DNA of 64,000 nucleotides from Oceanobacillus neutriphilus (lineage in GTDB: Bacteria; Bacillota; Bacilli; Bacillales; Amphibacillaceae). The notes under the pieces were generated by a model. That model had not been told where the DNA came from, did not search any database, and was given only the letters and a program-made list of their open reading frames with translations. Numbering within the stretch: the first letter of the stretch is position 1; every line of letters starts with the position of its first letter. The DNA is taken from positions 434,001-498,000 of the forward strand of contig NZ_BMLW01000002.1 of NCBI RefSeq assembly GCF_014645515.1. The letters are read 5' to 3'. Position numbers and translations under genes: made by a program. Below are positions 52,793 through 62,611 of this stretch, in pieces.

Positions 52793-53551
52793 ATGAAATT
52801 ATCTGGAAAAACAGCTATAGTAACAGGTGCTGGTTCAGGTATGGGGAAAGCTATTGCTGTCCTGTTTGGACAAGAAGGAGCGAATGTAGTAGTTGCAGAT
52901 ATTAATCAAACGTCAATTAATAGCGTAGTGGATGAAATAAATGCTAAGGGAGGACAGGCCACTGGCGTTGTTTCAAACGTTGCACAACAAGAAGATGTTG
53001 ATAATATGATTCGTACTGCAGTTGATACTTTTCATTCATTGGATGTATTAGTTAATAATGCGGGGGTTATGGATAATTTTACTCCTGTCGGTGACGTAAC
53101 CGACAAACTCTGGGAACGTGTGCTGGCAGTAAATCTTACAGGTCCTTTTAAAGCAGCCCGCGCAGCTATTAATGTTATGAAAAATCAGGAAAGCGGCGGA
53201 GTAATAATCAATAACGCTTCTGTTGGTGGCTTATATGGTGCCCGCGGAGGAGCTGCTTATATCGCAGCCAAGCATGGTTTAATTGGATTAACTAAAAATA
53301 TTGCTGCAACATATGGAAGTTTTGGAAATATACGAGCAAATGCAATTGCTCCAGGCGGAGTAAATACAAATATTCAAAGCACCATTACGGAACCACATGA
53401 ATTAGGATTAAAAGCACTTACTGCAGCAGGTTCAGGTCCATCAGCAGATCCTGTACAAATTGCTCGGGTGGCTGTTTTCTTAGCTTCAAACGATTCAGAT
53501 TTTGTAAATGGAGATGTAATTAAAGCCGATGGCGGCTGGACAGCCAGATAA
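52793..53551 (+). CDS. Short-chain dehydrogenase/reductase
   Basis: A 252-residue classical SDR: cofactor loop TGAGSGMGKAI (about 11-21), NNAGV (about 86-90), catalytic Ser in NNASVGG (about 142) and the Tyr-x-x-x-Lys motif AAYIAAKHG (about 155-163). NAD is favoured by the Asp-like ending VVVADINQ of the second strand. Substrate unknown. GGGGGAT precedes the ATG. Probably repressed by the divergent TetR. Confidence 0.93.
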   Translation: MKLSGKTAIVTGAGSGMGKAIAVLFGQEGANVVVADINQTSINSVVDEINAKGGQATGVVSNVAQQEDVDNMIRTAVDTFHSLDVLVNNAGVMDNFTPVGDVTDKLWERVLAVNLTGPFKAARAAINVMKNQESGGVIINNASVGGLYGARGGAAYIAAKHGLIGLTKNIAATYGSFGNIRANAIAPGGVNTNIQSTITEPHELGLKALTAAGSGPSADPVQIARVAVFLASNDSDFVNGDVIKADGGWTAR

Positions 53552-53652
53552 TTATTATAGTTGTTTTGGAACAATCGTTCCTACATTATTACAGAATAAG
53601 ATTTATAGATGTATAAGAAAAGAACAGGGGCATACCACTCCCCTGTTCTTCC

Positions 53653-55104
53653 CTACTTCGCAATTATATTGTTATTTTTAATTTCATACACATGATCTGC
53701 CACGTTTTCGATAAAGGCAGCATCATGTGAAACAAAAATAATTGTTCCTGGATAAGCTTCAAAAAATGATTCCAATGCTTTCGTTGTCTGGATATCCAAA
53801 AAGTTTGTCGGTTCGTCTAACAATAAAATATGAAAGGAGCCAAGAAATAATCTGCACAGCTGCAGCCGGATCATCTCACCGCCGCTTAAATAACGAAGCT
53901 TTTTATAAATATCATTTCCTTTAAAATACATAGCGTGAAGAACACTGCGTAAAAACCCTTCCTCATAATCCGTCGTTTCCTTCAGGCTATTCAGTACTGT
54001 CTTATCCGACTTTTCCTGATAGGCAAGCTGTTCAAAGAAGCCGAAATTCACTTTAGGAGAAATCTCCAGTCCTTCCCGGCGCTGATAAATCGCCTGAAGC
54101 AGGGTGCTTTTTCCAGAACCGTTCGCTCCAGTAATTGCGATTTTTTTGCCTAATGGAAATTGAAAACGGACCTTCTCCAAAAGTGTTTTCTCACCAGCTT
54201 TCAGGGTCAATTGATTTCCCATAACCGGAAATGAATGATGCAGCTCTAATGCCTTGGAGCGATGAAATGTGATTGGTCGTTCATGCTGCACAGCATCAAC
54301 CTTTTCCATTTGCTCCAGCCGTTTCTCCATTGCTTTGGCACTTTTTTGCATCGATTTTTGGGAAACATCCTTAGGCTTTGTAGCAAACATCCGATTTACA
54401 CCCTGCTTTTTTCGGGCATTTGCTTTCTCGCCCTTCATCATTTTGGCTGCCTTTTGCATTTTATCCTGTGCAGCAGCTTCTAAACGGGCTTTCTCCTTCA
54501 GATATTGTTCATGTGCATCCTGCTGCTGACGTTCTTCTAATGCCTTCTGCTCTTCATAATCCGTATAATTTCCGGAATAAACATAAATATCTCCATCCCG
54601 GATTTCCCAAATTGTCGTGACCAGCTGATCCAAAAGTTTACGGTCATGGCTGATTAAAACAAGCGTCCCATAATAATTTTCCAGTTCTCTGCGCAAGTAT
54701 CGTATTCCCTGCTGATCAAGATGTGTTGTTGGTTCATCAATCAGTAATGCTTCGTTATAATCTGCCAGGAGCTGTGCAATTTTTAATTTGGTCTGCTCTC
54801 CACCGCTGATACCTTCTTCTAAATCAGGCACCTGAAGCTTGCCTAAAACCTTTGGATCCGGCGCTTCTTCACCAGGTGTTTCCATTTGCTTTAAATAAGC
54901 AAAGTCCGCATGACGGTGAATTTTTCCTTTTGCCGGTTCTAATTCACCGGCCAGCAGGCGGAGCAGGCTTGTTTTTCCTGCCCCGTTTGGACCGACAATT
55001 CCGATCCGGTCCATAAAATGAATGGCTAAACGGTCGATGGAAAAGATCTCCCTGTCTAAATACGTTAATTCGACATCTTTTATTTCAAATTGAATGTTTT
55101 GCAT
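53653..55104 (-). CDS. ABC-F family ATPase (ribosome-protection type)
   Basis: A 483-residue protein with two ABC domains and no membrane part. The first Walker A is GPNGAGKTSLL (about 36-46), the first signature ISGGEQTK, the second Walker A GANGSGKSTLL (about 328-338), the second signature LSGGEMIRLQ, both with DEPT Walker B. A ~85-residue basic linker lies between. Size and interdomain linker match Vga/Msr/Lsa/Vml-type antibiotic resistance ABC-F proteins. A long, hairpin-rich leader suggests attenuation by ribosome-targeting drugs. Confidence 0.9.
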   Translation of the reverse strand: MQNIQFEIKDVELTYLDREIFSIDRLAIHFMDRIGIVGPNGAGKTSLLRLLAGELEPAKGKIHRHADFAYLKQMETPGEEAPDPKVLGKLQVPDLEEGISGGEQTKLKIAQLLADYNEALLIDEPTTHLDQQGIRYLRRELENYYGTLVLISHDRKLLDQLVTTIWEIRDGDIYVYSGNYTDYEEQKALEERQQQDAHEQYLKEKARLEAAAQDKMQKAAKMMKGEKANARKKQGVNRMFATKPKDVSQKSMQKSAKAMEKRLEQMEKVDAVQHERPITFHRSKALELHHSFPVMGNQLTLKAGEKTLLEKVRFQFPLGKKIAITGANGSGKSTLLQAIYQRREGLEISPKVNFGFFEQLAYQEKSDKTVLNSLKETTDYEEGFLRSVLHAMYFKGNDIYKKLRYLSGGEMIRLQLCRLFLGSFHILLLDEPTNFLDIQTTKALESFFEAYPGTIIFVSHDAAFIENVADHVYEIKNNNIIAK

Positions 55105-55112
55105 TTTTGCTA

Positions 55113-55360
55113 CCTCCGAGATTTTGAATTCCCCGTATCGATAGCCAGAAACTGTATCGATACGAGCTTGTGTTTTCTTATAACAAGCCCGTATCTATTA
55201 AAAGAACAATAGCATCTGCATAAAAATCCCCCTCACGTTTATTTTTGTCAGAACGAATGCCCTGCTTTCCCTTTAAAGAAATAGAAGTTTTCGTTATATC
55301 TGTGTTTAAAATTATAAAAAAAGAACAGCAAATGGTCTGCTGTCCTTTTTACATACTGCA
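55113..55360 (-). promoter_or_regulatory. Structured leader of the ABC-F gene with mutually exclusive hairpins
   Basis: In transcript order: a terminator-like hairpin (ACAGCA 55343-55338 with TGCTGT 55330-55325, then a seven-U run), hairpin 1 (13 bp, 55195-55183 with 55171-55159) and hairpin 2 (10 perfect bp, CGTATCGATA/TATCGATACG, 55164-55155 with 55143-55134). Hairpins 1 and 2 share 55159-55164, so only one can form. The ribosome site GGAGG is at 55117-55113. Leader attenuation is common for resistance ABC-F genes. Confidence 0.6.
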
Positions 55361-55613
55361 TTCAGGAAAAAGATATACCTTGTGTATACCTTTATTATAA
55401 TAGCTGAAAAAAGACAGACGACTCCTATTTCTCTGCTGGAGCAAAAAAAAGCACAGGCAGAGCTTGAACATATTATCAAATTAGTTGTTCAAGTCAAGGA
55501 ATCGAAATCTCATCTTCAGCACATTTTCCCTTCCGTTCTATATTTACTTTTTTATTATAAGATAGTTTGAAGGAATACGTCAAATGGTTCTCTTTTCCAG
55601 AAAACAAGTATTT
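55361..55613. other. Region upstream of the ABC-F leader
   Basis: Contains a TATAAT-like box near 55395 on the minus strand, suitable for the leader transcript. The 62-codon plus-strand frame here lacks a ribosome site and is not accepted as a gene. Confidence 0.35.
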
Positions 55614-57044
55614 TCACAGCTCAATCATCGGCTCCTGTTTATTCTGTTTAGCTGCCTCTTCTTCATAAGAATGTGCACTATACGGAACGCCAATATCACG
55701 GGCAACTGCTTCATCATAGGAAACAAGATCATCCTTTTTCACCTCGGACAAGGCGGTTTTTCCCATAATTCGAATGCCCTCTTCCATTTCTTTTGTGGAA
55801 GCATTGATAAAATTGACCAATGCCTTCGTTCCTTCCTGTCTGTTAAAATCATCCTTGTATTTGCCGTCATACCAGACAACCTGCGTAGGCGGCTCAAAGG
55901 GAACAGCCTTTAAAACCTGCTTATGAGACAGAGTAAATAATACTACGGATCCTAAATAAACAGCATCTGCACCTAATGCAATTGCTTTTAAAAATTGACC
56001 TGCGTTAAACATACCGCCTGAAATAACCAGGCTGACATCCTCTCTGGCTTTCCGTTTTTGCAGATGCTGATGGGCGCGTTGCAAACCATGAATAGTCGGG
56101 ATGCCAAAATCCTCTGATAAGATCGGCGGTGCTCCATGCGTTGCCGCCTGCGCTCCGTCCACAGCAATATAATCTACACCGATTTCTAGCAGCGCATCTA
56201 TGTCTTCTTCAATTTTCCCGCCGGCACCAATCTTGGCTCCAATCGGAACACCATCTGTCATTTCTTTTAGCTCCTGAACAAGATTTTTAAAATCCTCCAG
56301 GGTTTGATTCTCAAAGAAATGATTATGGATAATCGCTTCTTCGCCATCATCTAAATTTAACACCTTCCGTATATCGCCCTGCAAATCCTCAGCTGGTATA
56401 ACAACGCCTGAGCTCATTAACGCTCCCTGCCCAAATTTAATTTCAATCATGGAAGCTTTTTTAATCAGCTCTTTTTCCTTCGACCAGCTTGTCTTCGAAA
56501 ATTGCAATATATAATTATCTGTGCCGTCAATTTCTTCCTCCATTACCCCTCCTTCACCGGAATTAAGCGCTGTGCCAAGCTGGTTCACCGCATCAACCAG
56601 TGCCAGTCTTACTTCCTTGCTTAATGCAATCCCATATGCCATTCCGCTGATCATTAATGGAATATCTAATTGCATTGGCTTCTTGGCTTTTGGGCCGATA
56701 GTTACTTTCATATCTATTTTCTCCGTGTACTCCGTTGGAAATTTAGCAGCCTGAGCCGGTATAAAGGTCAGCTTTTCAAAATCCGGCCATGTTTTTGCAG
56801 AACCGAGCGGCCGATGCAGGACATCTCCAGATTCTGCCCGCAGATTATTCTCAAAGGTCCGTTGGAATCCCATATGCCTAAAGCCTGTTACCATTTCAAA
56901 TATATTCTCCTGATAACGGTCCTCCATCAGAATTTTCCCGAATTTATAAACCATCCTCTTTATTAGCTGCCTCCGCATAAGAAACATCATTAGCCAGCCA
57001 ACGATAAACAGGATCAGCAGAATAAGAATAAATATGTCAAGCAT
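55614..57044 (-). CDS. FMN-binding glutamate-synthase-like protein
   Basis: A 476-residue protein with an N-terminal membrane helix (about 3-22) and a GltB-type FMN/Fe-S TIM-barrel domain. It includes LNSGEGGVMEEE, QFSKTSW, KFGQGALMSSG and the flavin-phosphate loop VISGGMFNAGQFLKAIALGADAVYLGS. It lacks the amidotransferase domain of true GltB, so ammonia- or ferredoxin-dependent activity is possible. Related stand-alone proteins are often called glutamate synthase or archaeal-type GltS. The cysteine cluster of GltB appears to be missing. Confidence 0.87.
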   Translation of the reverse strand: MLDIFILILLILFIVGWLMMFLMRRQLIKRMVYKFGKILMEDRYQENIFEMVTGFRHMGFQRTFENNLRAESGDVLHRPLGSAKTWPDFEKLTFIPAQAAKFPTEYTEKIDMKVTIGPKAKKPMQLDIPLMISGMAYGIALSKEVRLALVDAVNQLGTALNSGEGGVMEEEIDGTDNYILQFSKTSWSKEKELIKKASMIEIKFGQGALMSSGVVIPAEDLQGDIRKVLNLDDGEEAIIHNHFFENQTLEDFKNLVQELKEMTDGVPIGAKIGAGGKIEEDIDALLEIGVDYIAVDGAQAATHGAPPILSEDFGIPTIHGLQRAHQHLQKRKAREDVSLVISGGMFNAGQFLKAIALGADAVYLGSVVLFTLSHKQVLKAVPFEPPTQVVWYDGKYKDDFNRQEGTKALVNFINASTKEMEEGIRIMGKTALSEVKKDDLVSYDEAVARDIGVPYSAHSYEEEAAKQNKQEPMIEL

Positions 57045-57207
57045 CGTCTGTACACTCCTTTTACTTCAATTCAACTACCATATCGTTTGTCTAAAAGTTC
57101 CCCTCCCCAATATTGATTGGTCCGTATCGTTATCTCCCGCGGAACAGGGATTTTTATTGTTATATATGATTATCAGCAGCGAATTAAAAACATTCTATAT
57201 CTAAACT

Positions 57208-57405
57208 TCATGATTTTTTGTTCTTACCTCTCATTTTCTGATTCTCTTCATATCTGCTATGCTTCCATGGCGGGTCCCCGTATTGATGCAGTTTTTGATT
57301 CACCTTATAAATAACGTATGGAATCAATAAAGACAATATGGTGCATAACAAAATTAAGTAATTGGGTAACACTCCCATTAACCGGTCCCACATGAATAAG
57401 CTCAC
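57208..57405 (-). CDS. Small germinant-receptor-associated protein (D-subunit-like)
   Basis: A 65-residue protein with one hydrophobic helix (about 11-31) and a basic tail (HQYGDPPWKHSRYEENQK). It starts 9 bp after gerC in the same operon. Several Bacillus ger operons carry a comparable small D subunit (e.g. beside yfkQRT), which modulates germinant response. The identification is by position and architecture only. Confidence 0.6.
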   Translation of the reverse strand: MSLFMWDRLMGVLPNYLILLCTILSLLIPYVIYKVNQKLHQYGDPPWKHSRYEENQKMRGKNKKS

Positions 57406-57413
57406 CTGCCTTC

Positions 57414-58586
57414 TTAATCCTTTGTCTGATCCGTGGTACCTGATGTCCGGACATTAGAGTTTACCTTAACGTCTATCGTGGCATGCTGAAAAATTTTTTC
57501 TCCTTTATCCCAATTATCTTTTATCTTTTCCCATTCTTTGTAATGTCTTTCCTGCATTATTTCACTGAACCCGAAAAAGTCCAATCCAACTTCCTCTTGT
57601 GCCTTTTTTATGATATTGACTGTTTTCCGCTCCACGTTTTGGCTTATTTCTTCGTCTAATTTATCCAGATATTCTTTATTTAACAAAGATCTGTCTCCAA
57701 ACGTCTCTGCAATATTTCCCTCTGTATCAATCTCTATAATAATGTTTATATTATCTTTCTCATCTGTGTCTATTTTTATATTACTCTTCGCCCGTTTTAT
57801 TTCATAAATCATTAATCCGTCATTGCTTTCAAATTTGATAAAACCACCTTTAAAATCACCCGTTATTAAATTGATAGCAACGATGTCTGTTTCCCCAATA
57901 ACATCAACCAACTGATTTGTATCTCCATCAAAGACACCTGCTCCTTTTAACATCATTTTCCCATCGACTGAAACAACTCTTGGAATAAGATAATTATTTT
58001 TTTCTAACATGTATTGATTTAAATTTCCTATTCGAAGCGGCTGGATTAACGCTCCAGATTTCTCCCTATTTTCATTAACTGTTTCAACATGCATTGCAGG
58101 GAGTGATTCTATTGGAGATTTGATTTCCAGTATATCTTTCGCCTTTTGGTCAGAAATAACAACTTTGGTTTCTCTCCGCATTTCCGGATCACGTAAAAGT
58201 ATATCCATACTATTAGCAAATATATTTGGTTCACGTGCTAATTCTTCTGAAACAACGATTAATTTTAAATGCTCATAAAAAGGAGCGTTTCCCTGGATAA
58301 GTGCCATTTCCCTGCTGATTTCAAATAAACTGTTACCGCTAAGCGATAAATTGGTATAAGGTTTTTGAGAACTCTGGTGTCCTCCTCCTTCACTCGGAGT
58401 ACCCAAACCAGCAGGTACAACAAACTGATCTGTTAATGTTATCTCTGGATTACCTCCTGATTGTTTCTCTGCCATGTCAATTGCAATACCAATCACAAAG
58501 CCTCTTTCTTCAATGTTAACTTCATCCCAGCAGCCAGCAAGTAACAAACAGAGACAGCATACCAGAATTAGATATAATTTATTCAT
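57414..58586 (-). CDS. gerC: Spore germination lipoprotein, Ger(x)C family
   Basis: A 390-residue C subunit of a nutrient germinant receptor. Signal peptide with lipobox LLLAGCWDEVNIEERG (Cys about residue 19), followed by three mixed alpha/beta domains; conserved NREKSGALIQPLR and KMMLKGAGVF segments. It is anchored on the outer face of the spore inner membrane. It overlaps gerB by 8 bp. Confidence 0.92.
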   Translation of the reverse strand: MNKLYLILVCCLCLLLAGCWDEVNIEERGFVIGIAIDMAEKQSGGNPEITLTDQFVVPAGLGTPSEGGGHQSSQKPYTNLSLSGNSLFEISREMALIQGNAPFYEHLKLIVVSEELAREPNIFANSMDILLRDPEMRRETKVVISDQKAKDILEIKSPIESLPAMHVETVNENREKSGALIQPLRIGNLNQYMLEKNNYLIPRVVSVDGKMMLKGAGVFDGDTNQLVDVIGETDIVAINLITGDFKGGFIKFESNDGLMIYEIKRAKSNIKIDTDEKDNINIIIEIDTEGNIAETFGDRSLLNKEYLDKLDEEISQNVERKTVNIIKKAQEEVGLDFFGFSEIMQERHYKEWEKIKDNWDKGEKIFQHATIDVKVNSNVRTSGTTDQTKD

Positions 58587-59688
58587 TCCGCTTCACCCCT
58601 CTGATTTTAGCAACAACTGTCAGTAGGATAAGTACCGTAATATTTAAAATGATAATCATCCAGCTCATTACCGCTCCCAAAAAGTCCACTTCCACAACAT
58701 CTTGCGGAATCATCCCGGCGAGATATATGAGAGGAGTAAGGATAAAAATAATCTTCAGCTTCTCTGTGTTTTTGAAAATAGAATTTAATGCAATAACCCC
58801 GATGTCCATAGCCATGGTTGCTGTAATAAAAATGGCCATGATCCATATGACAAAGAAAACAGATTCAAATCGTTCAAAAAAACCGCCGGGTATCTCTACC
58901 ACTTTCGCCAGTTCTATCGTCGGGTATAGTAAATTAGCTGTCACAGCATTCCCAAACACACCGATACTCATAATAAAAATAATCATATATAATCCGACAG
59001 GTACACACATACCAAGCGCGGCAGCTCTCGGAGCTTTTTTTGGTTTATCAACTAACGAAAGATAAAACCATAAAATCCCAAAACCGAGATAAGAGATGGC
59101 GCCTGTATTTTTAACCACCTGCACGTAGCCTGTAAATGGGGTCTGAAAGACAGGCATTAAGTTTCCGATACTAATCCAGCCTAAGTTAAATATCACCAGC
59201 GTAAGTGCTATTAATATAATAATCGGCATAAACATCATATTGATCCGAAACAGCCCTGCACGTGAACCCGAGACAGCATAAACAACAACCAATAAAAAGG
59301 CTAAGGCAATGACTTCAATTGGTGTTCGATCAAATAAATATTGCTGAGATATATTACTGATTTTACGAATTTGGTAAGCAGTGATAAAAACAGAGAGAAT
59401 AGCAAACATAAAGCTTAAAACAATTGCTACTGGTTTCGTGACAATTTTGGAAGCATAGGTCAGGAAGGTTTGCCCTTCAAAGCCTGAAGCAAATTTGGCT
59501 ATTGCCCAAGACATAAAAACAGCGAATAATCCAACAATGAGTAAGGGTATCCATCCATCAGCACCAATCGTTACAGATGCTAATTGTTTGGGCATCGAAA
59601 GAATTCCCACCCCAATAACAATGGAGGGTATAGCAATCATGATATCTCTTTCACTAATTCTTTCATCTGCATATTTAAACCTTTTCAC
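58579..59688 (-). CDS. gerB: Spore germination permease, GerB family
   Basis: A 369-residue protein with ten predicted membrane helices of the APC/amino-acid-permease fold (start YADERISERDIMIAIPSIVIGVG). It is the B subunit that binds the germinant. Its ligand cannot be inferred. It overlaps gerA by 4 bp and gerC by 8 bp, a tight operon expected to be read in the forespore. Confidence 0.92.
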   Translation of the reverse strand: MKRFKYADERISERDIMIAIPSIVIGVGILSMPKQLASVTIGADGWIPLLIVGLFAVFMSWAIAKFASGFEGQTFLTYASKIVTKPVAIVLSFMFAILSVFITAYQIRKISNISQQYLFDRTPIEVIALAFLLVVVYAVSGSRAGLFRINMMFMPIIILIALTLVIFNLGWISIGNLMPVFQTPFTGYVQVVKNTGAISYLGFGILWFYLSLVDKPKKAPRAAALGMCVPVGLYMIIFIMSIGVFGNAVTANLLYPTIELAKVVEIPGGFFERFESVFFVIWIMAIFITATMAMDIGVIALNSIFKNTEKLKIIFILTPLIYLAGMIPQDVVEVDFLGAVMSWMIIILNITVLILLTVVAKIRGVKRNE

Positions 59689-61223
59689 TGTTTACGGTCT
59701 CCTTTATCCATGAACTTTTTATCATCGGGCTGCATGTAGACTGGACGTTTTTTCACCATTGCAATCGGTGCTCGTAATACAAGATCCTTCCAATCACTCA
59801 GGAAGCTTGGCGCAAATGGAGTTGAATATGGAACTCCGAAGCTCATCAAATTAACAATATGGATATTAATCATGATATAGCTCAGGATGATACCGTAAAG
59901 CCCGAATACCGCTGCTGCCCCCATCAACCCAAACTGCAGAATTCGAAATGAAATAGCAATACTATAAGAAGGTAAAGCAAAAGATGCGATGGCGTTAAGG
60001 GCAACGACAATGACCATAACAGGGCTGACTATTCCTGCTGAAACTGCGGCCTCTCCAATAACGAGACCTCCGACAATCCCTATCGTCTGTCCAATTGCAG
60101 TTGGCAGTCGTAATCCTGCTTCCCGCAATAATTCCATCGTTATCGTCATTATCAGCGCCTCCACAAATGGCGGGAATGGAACTTCATCTCTGCTTGCTGC
60201 AATGGAAAAAGCCAAATCAGATGGTATCAGACCTGGATGGTAGGAAACCAAAGCAATATACAATGCTGGCAAAAATACCGAGATAAATGCAGCAAGATAG
60301 CGCAGCATTCTAATCAGCGTCCCAAGAGACCAGCGCCAGTAATAATCTTCCGGGGAATGGAGTGAACTCCCAAAAGTCGCCGGTGCGATTAATACGAATG
60401 GTGTACGGTCAAGGAGGATAACAACCTTCCCTTGAAGCATCGCCTCAGAAGCCTTGTCCGGTCTTTCTGTATTTAAAATCTGCGGAAAGGGAGACAAAAA
60501 ACTATCCTCGATCCATTGCTCAATATAGCCGCTTTCCGGTGCATCATCAATATCAATTGTTTCCAGCCTTCTCTTGACTTCATCAATCATATCCGGATTT
60601 ACAATACCATCCACATAGGCTACAACAAGATCCTTCTTGGAACGCCTGCCAACCTTATACGTACTAAAACGCAGATTAGAATCCGCAATATATCGACGAA
60701 TCAGCATGGTATTCGTTCGTATATTTTCTACAAAACCCTCTTTGGAACCGCGAATCAGCGATTCCGACTGTGGTTCATTGATAGCACGGCTTTCCCCGCC
60801 TATCGTATCCATGATAAGTACTTGATCCACACCATCTAAATAAAATACAGTGTTCCCGCTTAGAATTGCATTCGAGACATCATCTAACGAATGTCCCATT
60901 TCGATCCCTGTTACCGTAATAACTTCCTTGCGAATCACATCAAAAAGCTTCTGTTTGTCATCTGGCAATTTCGAAGCTGTTTTTAAATCTTCCATAATAT
61001 GATCATGGATGTAGACACTATCCACAATGCCATCGATATAAACAATTGCCGTTCGATGATTTGCGGTACCAATGTTAAATTCACGTATAACTAAATCACT
61101 CGGATCCTCTAACATTTTCTTAACATTCTTTAGATTTTCCGTCAGATTTGTTCCGATTTCCAGAGAGAAATTTTCTTCTTCATTTTTTTTCGTTTTATCC
61201 CAATAGAAAGACCGCCCCAACAT
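59685..61223 (-). CDS. gerA: Spore germination receptor subunit, GerA family
   Basis: A 512-residue A subunit with an N-terminal soluble domain (about 1-270) and a C-terminal membrane domain with about five helices, including EDYYWRWSLGTLIRMLRY and the PFPPFVEALIMTITMELLREAGLRLP block conserved in GerA proteins. A GAGGGGAT site precedes the ATG. A 67-bp inverted-repeat element lies 28 bp upstream, in the 5' leader or promoter. Confidence 0.94.
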   Translation of the reverse strand: MLGRSFYWDKTKKNEEENFSLEIGTNLTENLKNVKKMLEDPSDLVIREFNIGTANHRTAIVYIDGIVDSVYIHDHIMEDLKTASKLPDDKQKLFDVIRKEVITVTGIEMGHSLDDVSNAILSGNTVFYLDGVDQVLIMDTIGGESRAINEPQSESLIRGSKEGFVENIRTNTMLIRRYIADSNLRFSTYKVGRRSKKDLVVAYVDGIVNPDMIDEVKRRLETIDIDDAPESGYIEQWIEDSFLSPFPQILNTERPDKASEAMLQGKVVILLDRTPFVLIAPATFGSSLHSPEDYYWRWSLGTLIRMLRYLAAFISVFLPALYIALVSYHPGLIPSDLAFSIAASRDEVPFPPFVEALIMTITMELLREAGLRLPTAIGQTIGIVGGLVIGEAAVSAGIVSPVMVIVVALNAIASFALPSYSIAISFRILQFGLMGAAAVFGLYGIILSYIMINIHIVNLMSFGVPYSTPFAPSFLSDWKDLVLRAPIAMVKKRPVYMQPDDKKFMDKGDRKQ

Positions 61224-61250
61224 TATCCCCTCAAGTCATCTAATAGTTCC

Positions 61251-61317
61251 TGTTCAAAAAGACGGAAAACTGCGACCAAGAAGATCGAAGTGTCATGATT
61301 ACCGGACATTTTGAACA
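61251..61317. repeat. 67-bp inverted-repeat element upstream of gerA
   Basis: TGTTCAAAAAG (61251-61261) and CATTTTGAACA (61307-61317) are near-perfect inverted ends, matching the ends of the 223-bp element at 46114-46336. The interior GACGGAAAACTGCGACCAAG is different. Confidence 0.62.
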
Positions 61318-61435
61318 ACCACTATTAATAGTTACTCCTCTTCTTTTTCCCAATAGGACCTCTATTTATGTATAAAATATATCCAGTTGTAAAATCTAAA
61401 TCTATATATCGCCTGAGAAAGGGGTAACAAATATA

Positions 61436-62455
61436 ATGGACAAAAAAAATATACATTTAACTGCTGCTGAGATTGCGTCTGTATGGACGGGTTATCTGAA
61501 TGATACACTGGCAAAATGCATCCTGAGCTTCATGTTAAAACATATGGAGGATTCTGAAATAAAGCCTGTTGTTCAGCATGCTTTTGATAATTTCACAAAT
61601 CAAATAGATCAACTGCATCAGATTTTTGAAGAAGAGAATTTTGCAACCCCAAATGGATTTACAGAGAAGGACGTAAACATGAATGCGCCCTGGCTCTTTA
61701 CCGATGCTTTTTGTCTAACCTATGTAACGCACATGGCAAGAATTGGTATGATTACTTACAGCGGTTTTGTTGCAATGAGTATTAAAAAGGAAATTAGAGA
61801 TTATTCTATTCATGCGCTTCATGATATGACTGCGCTTTATGATCATGCTGTCCAGGTTGCTCTTGAGAAAGGAATCAATTCAAGACCTCCTTATATTGAA
61901 ATTCCTAAAGAAACGAATTACGTGGATAGCAAAAAGTATATGAGCGGGCTTAATCCATTTAGCGAGAAACGGCCGCTTAATGCGGTAGAAATATCTCAGT
62001 TATATATGAACATCCAGACAAATGAAATGGGAATAAAGCTATGCCTCGCATTTGCTCAAACCTCCCCTACGAAAGTTGTTCAGGATTTTATGCTCAGGGC
62101 GAAAAATATTTCACAAAAGCATATCAAAATATTTGTGGACAACTTGATGCAAGATGAGATTGGAGCTCCACAATTACCAGATATAGCAGTAAGCGATTCG
62201 ACCACACAAACTTTTTCGGATAAATTAATGATGTTTCACATGTCCTTGATTATGTCTGCAGGAGTTGGAAACTATGCCACTGCTGCAGCAGCCAGTCAGC
62301 GATTAGACCTGGCTGCGAGTTATGAACGCCTTTCTATGGAAGTTACCAAGCTTGCAAAAAGCGGTGCAGATATCATGATTGATAATAACTGGCTCGAACA
62401 ACCGCCAGGTACGAAGAATCGGGAGAAATTAGCGAAGAATAAAGGCAAAAGCTGA
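61436..62455 (+). CDS. DUF3231-family protein
   Basis: A 339-residue helical protein of two related halves (about 1-165 and 175-335), each a ferritin-like four-helix arrangement (LTAAEIASVWTGYLNDTLAK and LNAVEISQLYMNIQTNEMGI). DUF3231 proteins are abundant in sporulating Bacillaceae and their role is unknown. AAAGGGG precedes the ATG. It diverges from gerA, which suggests a sporulation link. Confidence 0.85.
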   Translation: MDKKNIHLTAAEIASVWTGYLNDTLAKCILSFMLKHMEDSEIKPVVQHAFDNFTNQIDQLHQIFEEENFATPNGFTEKDVNMNAPWLFTDAFCLTYVTHMARIGMITYSGFVAMSIKKEIRDYSIHALHDMTALYDHAVQVALEKGINSRPPYIEIPKETNYVDSKKYMSGLNPFSEKRPLNAVEISQLYMNIQTNEMGIKLCLAFAQTSPTKVVQDFMLRAKNISQKHIKIFVDNLMQDEIGAPQLPDIAVSDSTTQTFSDKLMMFHMSLIMSAGVGNYATAAAASQRLDLAASYERLSMEVTKLAKSGADIMIDNNWLEQPPGTKNREKLAKNKGKS

Positions 62456-62611
62456 TTTATATTTTTTATCTGTATGGCAAATGACGAACATCTGCATTAG
62501 CACACCCCTGATTTATATCCGTTTATTAAGTGACAGATATCAGTAATAAGAATGAATGGAAATATAATTCCGAATAATTAATAGGTAAGAATCAGCAAAG
62601 CAGGTGGAAAA

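Noticed and set aside
55382-55570. 62-codon plus-strand frame upstream of the ABC-F gene
   Set aside because: No ribosome site, no recognisable domain, and it covers the expected promoter of the ABC-F leader.
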